From an uncultured Victivallales bacterium (GTDB lineage Bacteria; Verrucomicrobiota; Lentisphaeria; Oligosphaerales; JAFGRS01), in assembly GCA_903834675.1 (NCBI GenBank), contig CAILKC010000031.1, forward strand, positions 1 through 8,577: DNA of 8,577 nucleotides, written 5' to 3'. The notes below the pieces were generated by a model, which saw only the letters and a list, made by a program, of their open reading frames with translations, was not told the DNA's origin and searched no databases. The translations under genes were made by a program, and so were the position numbers. How positions within the stretch are numbered: the first letter of the stretch is position 1; each line of letters opens with the position of its first letter. This document shows, piece by piece, positions 1 to 5,046 of this stretch.

Positions 1-103
1 ACACGTCTAATATAAGGGTTAAGGGTTCAGCAGGGCCTCCGGATTGGAGGCCGGAAATAGCCGAATGTGGCTTGCCGACGGGGTTCCCGTTCCTATTCGG
101 CCG
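1..103. repeat. Repeat A, copy 1 (may continue beyond the window)
   Basis: Direct copy of 240-342, about 89% identical by base-by-base comparison. The hairpin arms (34-40 and 46-52) are identical in both copies while the loop differs by one base. The match is still running at base 1, so the left end of the element may lie outside the window. Confidence 0.85.
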
Positions 104-120
104 GGACGCGCCGGATCGCC

Positions 121-172
121 TGGAGGGCGGCCCTGCGTGGCCGCCGCGGCGCCGACGCAGCGGCGCCCTCCA
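121..172 (-). repeat. Element B, short copy (52 bp, TGGAGGGCG inverted ends)
   Basis: A GC-rich element bounded by perfect 9-bp inverted repeats (TGGAGGGCG and CGCCCTCCA) with an asymmetric interior that defines orientation. Read on the minus strand it matches 8274-8352 read on the plus strand at 50 of 52 bases, apart from one 27-bp insertion in that copy. It is REP/MITE-like in size and form. No transposase is present in the window. Confidence 0.85.
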
Positions 173-179
173 ACGCCCC

Positions 180-199
180 TCGTCCGCCGCGACGGACGA
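180..199. other. Small hairpin between element B and repeat A
   Basis: Seven-base perfect arms (tcgtccg at 180-186, cggacga at 193-199) with a 6-base loop, in the spacer between element B copy 1 and repeat A copy 2. It may be part of the larger repeat unit. The rest of the spacer shows nothing recognisable. Confidence 0.4.
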
Positions 200-239
200 A
201 GGGCGGAATGGGAAGCGCCTGGTGTCATAAGAGGTTGCT

Positions 240-342
240 ACAAGTCTCATATAAGGGTTCAGGGGGCAGCAGGGCCTCCGGCTTGGAGGCCGGACATAGC
301 GGAATGAGGCTTGCCGACGCGGTTCCCGTTCCGATTCGGCCG
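240..342. repeat. Repeat A, copy 2
   Basis: A 103-bp segment matching 1-103 in direct orientation with 11 substitutions and no gaps (offset 239). It contains a hairpin with arms GGCCTCC (273-279) and GGAGGCC (285-291) around a 5-base loop, then a stretch with GTTCCCGTTCC and an imperfect palindrome ccgattcgg. It encodes no convincing protein and probably belongs to a dispersed non-coding repeat family. Confidence 0.85.
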
Positions 343-461
343 TCACGGACGACGAAGTCCTGATAGCCGTCGGGCATATGCTGCTCTCTCTGCCCATGGT
401 GCATCTCGGCGTCGGTAAAATCGTCCGCGAAAACCACTTCCGGGCCGCGTCGCTCATGGGG
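342..461 (-). pseudogene. Possible decayed gene fragment joined to repeat A
   Basis: An open frame of about 40 codons with no good start reads on the minus strand through VVFADDFTDAEM and ends at DFVVRDGRI, where it runs straight into repeat A copy 2. The DDF opening followed about 20 residues later by VxDGR resembles the start of mature concanavalin-A-like or DUF1080-type secreted proteins. This similarity is weak and from memory. It could be a remnant cut off by repeat spread, or a chance frame. Confidence 0.2.
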
Positions 462-477
462 TCAGCCCTTTTGTCAA
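455..477. other. Short motif near the operon end resembling a dispersed-repeat fragment
   Basis: On the minus strand the sequence contains TTGACAAAAGGGCTGACCCC. Its AT-richer core stands out from the GC-rich surroundings, and it lies just beyond the terminator-like hairpin at the start of the repeat-rich flank. I suspect it is an end or remnant of a dispersed element, but there is no second copy in the window. Confidence 0.2.
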
Positions 478-514
478 CCTCCGCCTGCGGGGGGCTTGGC
501 ACGCCTCGGCGCCG

Positions 515-540
515 ACAACCGCGGCAGCCACCGCGGTTGT
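515..540 (-). terminator. Terminator-like hairpin after the last gene
   Basis: A perfect 10-bp inverted repeat (acaaccgcgg at 515-524, ccgcggttgt at 531-540) with a 6-base loop begins one base after the TGA at 544-542. Its position at the end of the operon suggests transcription termination or 3' end protection. In the direction of transcription the stem is followed by GC-rich sequence, not a U-run, so it is not a textbook intrinsic terminator. Confidence 0.55.
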
Positions 541-541
541 T

Positions 542-2941
542 TCAGTCATCCTTGACGACCGTGCCGCCGCTGGCCGGAGCGCTCTGGCAATGGATGAAGA
601 GATTGCCCTCGGTGACGCACTCCTTCCAGAGTCCCTCGCGGGCTTCCTTGACCGCGACAGCGCAGCGCTCGAAGGTGTTACGGAGGTAGAGATTTCGTGG
701 GAGGCGTCCGGTCGGGTCGGGGACCATGGAGAGTCCTGCCGAGCCCGCTTCGTCGAATCCCGAGACGTGGTTGCCGCTGAGGGTGTAGCGGCCGGCGATA
801 CGGATTGCCTGCTGGACCCCGGTTGCCGCGCCCCGGCTGACCAGATTATCCCTGAACTCAGAGGTCTCGCTGCCGAGGCCTTCGAGCGACACCGGGGTCT
901 GGCAGCCGTCCAGGGTGTTGCCGCGAATCTGCCAGTTGGCCGTGGGCGAGCAAAGGCTGAAGCGGTCGCCGGGCTGCAGGTGGCTGCACGCTTCCGCCAG
1001 CCGGAATTGCAGGGTATCGTTATCGAAGACGTCGGCGAGACTGGGCGTTGTCGGCTTGCCGACGCCCAGCCAGGTGAGGCGCCACCCTTGGTAGAACCCA
1101 GAGTAGCGCCAGGGATAGGGAATGCCCTCGACGGTGAAGCGGGTGGGGTCGATCACGCGGACCACCTTGCCCTCGAGGCGGCTGGCACTCAGCCCCGTGC
1201 CGCAGTTCCGGACCAGGTTATCGTGAACTAGCAGGTTTTGCGCCGCGTCGCTCAGCCGGATGCCGCTCGTTTGCGGGTCGGTAACGCCGCGGACGTAGAC
1301 CTGATTGTTGCTCACGATGGTATCGGAGGTGCTGATGTTCAGCCCTGTGCGCCAGCGGGGCTTGCCATCCACGCAGGTCAGATCGATGAGGTTGCCGCTG
1401 ATGGTGATGTTCTGGGGCGGGAAGGACCAATGGACCGTGGCGCTCGATGCCGTGATAGCGCTGCCGTTGTAGTTGATAAAGAGGTTATTGGCGACGACGA
1501 CCTGGGTGGGACCATGGTTGATGGCGATGCCGCCGCAGCGGCCGATACCCTCAAGCACGTTATCGGTCACGATCGCCTGGCCGACCCCGAGTTCCTCGAA
1601 GTGCTTGAGTTCGGCCCGAGGCAGGTTGTGCGGGATATCGCCGATGGTGATCGGACCGGAGTTGCGGATGTAGTTGCCGATGATCTTGATGAACCGGCCT
1701 GAGCCCTCGTACATGTGCCAGCCCGCGCCGTCCACCCGGCAGTAGAGGATGCTGGTGCTCTCGGCGAAATCGCAGTTGTTGAAGGCGTTGGCGGCACAGT
1801 CGGTCACCGAACAGCGCAGGAAAGTCAAGGACTTGGTGTACTTCGCCGGTTCCTCCTTGCCCTTGCGGTAGGGCCCACCCGAGATAAAACACTCCGTCGC
1901 CATGCGGCTGGCATGCACGTTCTCAACCAGTACCCGCCCGGTGCCCCCGATACTGACGGCATTGCACGGCTTCAGGGCGCAGGTCCAGAACGAATACCCG
2001 CTCGAGGACGTAAAGTACCCCGCGGCCTCGGCGGTCCCGGTGTGGCCGCGCAGACGGAAATTACGGATCGTCACCTCGGTGCCACTCTGGAGCGCGAAGC
2101 AGGAACCACTGCCCTCGCTGATGTCCAGAACCGTGTTGACCCCGTCGGCGCCCTCGATGAGAAGCCCCTCGGGATTGCGCACCGCCAGGCTTGACCTGAG
2201 CCGGTAGTAGCCCGCGGGTATCGAGAGGTTCTTCTTCTCCCGGATGGCGCGGTCGATGGCCGCCTGCAAGGCTACGGTGTCGGAATGCCGGACGACGGCG
2301 TCGGCGACCGCGCGGTTGGCCGGGTGCTGCAAGACCAGCGTCTTGCCCTCGATTTTCTCGATGGTCGTAACCAGTTGGTCGCGGGCGGTAAAACTGACAA
2401 ACTCGCCCGGCTGCCACTCCCGTTTGCTGAACCGTATTTCGAGGCCGGCGCTGAGGGCTTGCCAGTCCCCCGTCACCGGGACCTTGGCCGCCTGCCACTG
2501 GTTGCCGCGGACCAGGTTGTCACTCCAGCGGAAGGTCGCCGGGTTGGCCGCCTCGATTTCCAGAAGGTAGACCAGCCAGCTTCCCGCCGTGCCATCGTAC
2601 CCGCGGACCTCGATGGCGTCCTTGGCGTCACGCGCGGCGCCGCCTGGGCCATAGGGATCACCGGGACCATACAGACGGGTCGTACACTGAATGTTGCACT
2701 TGGAGACGGTGACCCCCTGGCCGACCTTAAAGTCACCGCTGTCGGCCACCTCGATGCGGGCTGACCCGGGCACCGTGGCCGCGGTGGTCTCGAACTCGGA
2801 GCCCGAGGCGCCGAGGTCCTGAGCATTCAGCCAGGCGCCCGCATCCATTGCACCCGCGGACAGCCCCGACAGCAGAGCACACCCCGCGAGTTGGCGGACG
2901 GAACCCGCACCCAGCTTTGGATAGAACGCAGCGGAACCCAT
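542..2941 (-). CDS. Secreted right-handed beta-helix protein, paralogue of the first gene, without CBM9 domain
   Basis: A 799-residue protein with a perfect GGAGGT six bases before its ATG. It aligns by eye with the 8046-5047 product from its N-terminal WLNAQDLGASGS (37-48) to its end. Shared blocks include DAIEVRGYDG (108-117), DQLVTTIEKIEGKTL (188-202), SDTVALQAAID (220-230), IPAGYYRL (241-248), CSVTDCAANAFNN (377-389), GAGWH (405-409), NHG (475-477), SGNLID (515-520) and KEAREGLWK (765-773). It stops at GGTVVKDD, exactly where the paralogue enters its proline linker, so the C-terminal sugar-binding domain is absent. The N-terminus (K9, R16, then LAGCALLSGLSAGA) is a plausible though weaker signal peptide. 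Inferred role: extracellular or periplasmic polysaccharide-active or polysaccharide-binding protein, possibly soluble beside the CBM-bearing paralogue. Catalytic residues are not identifiable. It is the last gene, followed at once by a hairpin. Confidence 0.87.
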   Translation of the reverse strand: MGSAAFYPKLGAGSVRQLAGCALLSGLSAGAMDAGAWLNAQDLGASGSEFETTAATVPGSARIEVADSGDFKVGQGVTVSKCNIQCTTRLYGPGDPYGPGGAARDAKDAIEVRGYDGTAGSWLVYLLEIEAANPATFRWSDNLVRGNQWQAAKVPVTGDWQALSAGLEIRFSKREWQPGEFVSFTARDQLVTTIEKIEGKTLVLQHPANRAVADAVVRHSDTVALQAAIDRAIREKKNLSIPAGYYRLRSSLAVRNPEGLLIEGADGVNTVLDISEGSGSCFALQSGTEVTIRNFRLRGHTGTAEAAGYFTSSSGYSFWTCALKPCNAVSIGGTGRVLVENVHASRMATECFISGGPYRKGKEEPAKYTKSLTFLRCSVTDCAANAFNNCDFAESTSILYCRVDGAGWHMYEGSGRFIKIIGNYIRNSGPITIGDIPHNLPRAELKHFEELGVGQAIVTDNVLEGIGRCGGIAINHGPTQVVVANNLFINYNGSAITASSATVHWSFPPQNITISGNLIDLTCVDGKPRWRTGLNISTSDTIVSNNQVYVRGVTDPQTSGIRLSDAAQNLLVHDNLVRNCGTGLSASRLEGKVVRVIDPTRFTVEGIPYPWRYSGFYQGWRLTWLGVGKPTTPSLADVFDNDTLQFRLAEACSHLQPGDRFSLCSPTANWQIRGNTLDGCQTPVSLEGLGSETSEFRDNLVSRGAATGVQQAIRIAGRYTLSGNHVSGFDEAGSAGLSMVPDPTGRLPRNLYLRNTFERCAVAVKEAREGLWKECVTEGNLFIHCQSAPASGGTVVKDD

Positions 2942-2947
2942 CGTGGA

Positions 2948-2954
2948 ACCTCCC
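2948..2954 (-). promoter_or_regulatory. Ribosome binding site of the second beta-helix gene
   Basis: GGGAGGT, containing the full anti-Shine-Dalgarno match GGAGGT, is six bases before the ATG at 2941. It fixes that start, even though the encoded N-terminus is a less ideal signal peptide. Confidence 0.75.
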
Positions 2955-3005
2955 TCGCTTTGGACCTCTCATGGCCGGCGGGCGCGCGGCGGCGTCCCCG
3001 ACCCG

Positions 3006-3028
3006 AGCCGTTTCTCAGGCTTACGGCT
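3006..3028 (-). other. Hairpin straddling the SGNH hydrolase stop codon
   Basis: Six-base perfect arms (AGCCGT and ACGGCT, + strand 3006-3011 and 3023-3028) enclose an 11-base loop that contains the TAA stop. No T-run follows, so it is not a standard terminator. In the 79-nt gap it could stabilise or demarcate the transcript. A stem this short could also be chance in GC-rich DNA. Confidence 0.3.
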
Positions 3029-3884
3029 TCTGCGGACCGGCTGGGCTGGCGGCCGCCGGTTTCCAGATCGCGCCGGCGCCGCCATTCTTCAGGAGATCCT
3101 CCAGGTACGGCTGCATGGCCTCAGCCCAGATCGCATAGCCCTTCTCCGAAGGGTGGAGCGTGTCCTGCAGCTTCTCTTTCAGGATGGAACCATCGGCTTC
3201 GACAAAGCGGTCCCCGAGGTCAAGGAAGAACACCTGTTTGCCGTCATGCAGCGAGCGGATCCGTGAGTTGGTCGCCGTGATTTTTGCTCGGATAGGGTTG
3301 CTGGCCGGCTGCCAGCAGGGGAAGACGCCAAGCAGCAGAGTCTTGGTCTCCGGCAACCGGGTCTTGAGGTAGCCGACGATGGCGCCGATGCCTGCCGCAG
3401 TCTGCTCCGGACTCTGGCCGCGAATCAGATTGTTGATGCCGATGAGCAAGACCACCACGCGCGGTTTGAGCCCGGTGAGATTGCCCCCCGCGGTGAGGCG
3501 CCAGAGCAGATGGCCGGTTTCATCACCCGACACGCCAAAGTTGGCGGCGGGCAGGGGGGCGTAGTACGTCTGCCAGACTGGGTTCCCACCCGCTTTCACT
3601 CTCTCGGCATAGACCAGCGACCGTGACTTCCAGATGTCGTTCATCATGGAATCGCCCAGAAAGAGGACGCGGATGCTCTCCTTGTCGGCCAGTTCCAGCA
3701 TCCCCTGATGGTAGTTCAGCGCCCAATCCGTGCGCTGGGTGGGAATACCGGCCGGGTTTGTGGTCTGGGCAATGCCGTACTCAGCCCACGGCCAGGCCGG
3801 CGCCCCACCCTCCGCCGCCTGGCCCACGCTCACCGTGGCCGCCATGACGACCGTAATCATGGCGATAGTCGGTTTGCTGATCAT
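3021..3884 (-). CDS. Secreted SGNH/GDSL hydrolase (probable carbohydrate esterase)
   Basis: A 287-residue protein with a signal peptide (hydrophobic TIAMITVVMAATVSV, likely cleavage near GQA-A at 23-24). All four SGNH blocks are visible: LFLGDSMMN with nucleophile Ser79 in GDS (block I), NFGVSGDET with the oxyanion glycine near 117 (block II), LLIGINNL with Asn151 (block III), and DTLHPSEKGY with Asp241 and His244 (block V). The family includes lipases, PAF-acetylhydrolase-like enzymes and carbohydrate acetylesterases acting on xylan, pectin or rhamnogalacturonan. The operon context favours removal of acetyl or other acyl groups from a polysaccharide, but substrate cannot be read from sequence. 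The C-terminus is an Ala/Pro-rich tail (about 276-287). The gap to the upstream gene is 49 nt, and a G-rich stretch (GGGGG, 6-nt spacing) is the only RBS-like sequence. Size is normal for the family and the protein looks intact. Confidence 0.92.
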   Translation of the reverse strand: MISKPTIAMITVVMAATVSVGQAAEGGAPAWPWAEYGIAQTTNPAGIPTQRTDWALNYHQGMLELADKESIRVLFLGDSMMNDIWKSRSLVYAERVKAGGNPVWQTYYAPLPAANFGVSGDETGHLLWRLTAGGNLTGLKPRVVVLLIGINNLIRGQSPEQTAAGIGAIVGYLKTRLPETKTLLLGVFPCWQPASNPIRAKITATNSRIRSLHDGKQVFFLDLGDRFVEADGSILKEKLQDTLHPSEKGYAIWAEAMQPYLEDLLKNGGAGAIWKPAAASPAGPQKP

Positions 3885-3933
3885 TCTTGACCCCCGTCTG
3901 TCCCGTAGACTGCGCCGCGCCCCGCGGACAGCC

Positions 3934-5031
3934 TCACTTCACCACGACCTCGAAGACCTTGATCCGGCGCGCCTGGCCCTTGGGCCCGCTGACCGTCAGC
4001 GTGACCACGTACTCGCCCGCCTTGCCGTAGGCATGGATCGGGTGCTGTTCGCCCGAGGTCGTGCCGTCATCGAAATCCCATAGCCAGGTGGTGATCGGGC
4101 CGTGCGACAGGTCCTTGAAGGCCACCAGCCGCCGGTCCATGTCCAGCACCACAAAGGACCACTCCGCCTGGAGTTCCGGGATGAAGCGCGGCTCCAGCGG
4201 CATCAGCCGAAAGGCGCAGAGCCGGGACGCATCCGAGTCCATGCGCGTCTGGTGCGAGAGATTCCAGAAGCCCTCATAGCGGTTGTTGTCCTCGTCGTAG
4301 TCCAGCACCGCCCAGGATAGGCCAATCAGGTTGTTTTCTACCAGTTTCGAGGGCACTGCACGCGCCGGTCCGTCGTAGGGCGCGTAGTCGAAGGGCGTGA
4401 TCCAGAACTCGAGCACCAGACGCCCGCTTTCGCCTTCCTTGATGTCGCCGGAATAGGCGTGGTTGGCGAAGGGCAGGCGGCCTATCCACGGCTGGCAACC
4501 CCAGACAAAAACCCAGTCGCGGCCCTCGCCGGGCGGGGTGAAGATGTGGTAATTCTGAGCCTGCACGCCGCGGAAGCGAAAGTACTCATCCGCCGGGGTC
4601 AACTGCGGGTTGAAGATGAACGGTCCCCCCGACAGGTCGCCGTCGACGCAGACCTCGAAGATGTCGCCCCGGCGGTAGTAGAGGTTCCAGTAGTCGTCAC
4701 TGGCCTCGTAGAGAAAGTAGAGGCGATTTTCGCCTTTAACCCAGCCCACCCGCACCTTGACGTCCAGGTCTTTGGGGTCGTAGTTGGTGCCCTTGCCCTG
4801 GACCGTGTCGGCCAATTCGCTGGTGCCGTAGACATACTCGGTCGGCACCATCTCCCAGTCGTCGGTCTTGCCGTCCATGCGAGGAATCTGGTCGGCCGGG
4901 AATTGGAAGACTTTGAACTCTTTATCCGGCCGCTCTAGGGCGCGAACCGGGGCACACGCCAGAAGCAGGGCAAACCCCGCTGCCGCCATGCGGATCGGCG
5001 CCGAGCGCGCGCTGAAGCAAGACTCTGACAT
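3934..5031 (-). CDS. Exported CBM9-like plus PKD-domain protein, possible lipoprotein
   Basis: A 365-residue protein starting 15 nt after the previous stop, with GGAGGAA before the ATG. The N-terminus (R14, then MAAAGFALLLAC) is a signal sequence. LLLAC at 22-26 fits a permissive lipobox with Cys26, so it may be a lipoprotein; otherwise signal peptidase I could cut after VRA (31). Residues about 38-275 resemble the CBM9-like/DOMON-like sugar-binding fold: MDGKTDDWE (52-60), RLYFLYEASDDYW (103-115), DIFEVCVDGD (123-132) and LEFWITPFD (207-215). Residues about 285-365 form one PKD domain with WDFDDG (318-323; the usual form is WDFGDG) and the closing GEYVVTLTV strand. No catalytic motif is seen. 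The domain types are known for carbohydrate binding and for spacing or protein contacts. Inferred role: surface anchoring or substrate capture for the neighbouring enzymes. It could instead be a structural cell-surface protein. Confidence 0.87.
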   Translation of the reverse strand: MSESCFSARSAPIRMAAAGFALLLACAPVRALERPDKEFKVFQFPADQIPRMDGKTDDWEMVPTEYVYGTSELADTVQGKGTNYDPKDLDVKVRVGWVKGENRLYFLYEASDDYWNLYYRRGDIFEVCVDGDLSGGPFIFNPQLTPADEYFRFRGVQAQNYHIFTPPGEGRDWVFVWGCQPWIGRLPFANHAYSGDIKEGESGRLVLEFWITPFDYAPYDGPARAVPSKLVENNLIGLSWAVLDYDEDNNRYEGFWNLSHQTRMDSDASRLCAFRLMPLEPRFIPELQAEWSFVVLDMDRRLVAFKDLSHGPITTWLWDFDDGTTSGEQHPIHAYGKAGEYVVTLTVSGPKGQARRIKVFEVVVK

Positions 5032-5037
5032 CGCGGC

Positions 5038-5044
5038 TTCCTCC
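5038..5044 (-). promoter_or_regulatory. Ribosome binding site of the CBM9/PKD gene
   Basis: GGAGGAA lies six bases before the ATG at 5031 and only two bases after the TAA of the upstream gene (5049-5047). The fit of stop, RBS and start within 19 bases supports co-transcription and perhaps translational coupling. Confidence 0.75.
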
Positions 5045-5046
5045 GG

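Noticed and set aside
19..437. Several short open frames in the left flank sharing peptide motifs such as GTGTPSAS and CVGAAAAT
   Set aside because: The shared peptides come from the nucleotide repeats A and B read through in one frame. Similar frames exist on both strands, and none has a credible start site or protein character.
2876..2887. Perfect-looking lipobox LAGC (residues 18-21) in the second beta-helix protein
   Set aside because: It follows directly after R16-Q17 with no hydrophobic stretch before the cysteine, so signal peptidase II cleavage is unlikely. The hydrophobic run comes after it and fits an ordinary signal peptide better.
3898..3931. Inverted repeat ctgtcc/ggacag in the gap before the SGNH hydrolase gene
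   Set aside because: Six-base arms with a 22-base loop in very GC-rich DNA are not convincing as a terminator or operator, and no T-run follows.
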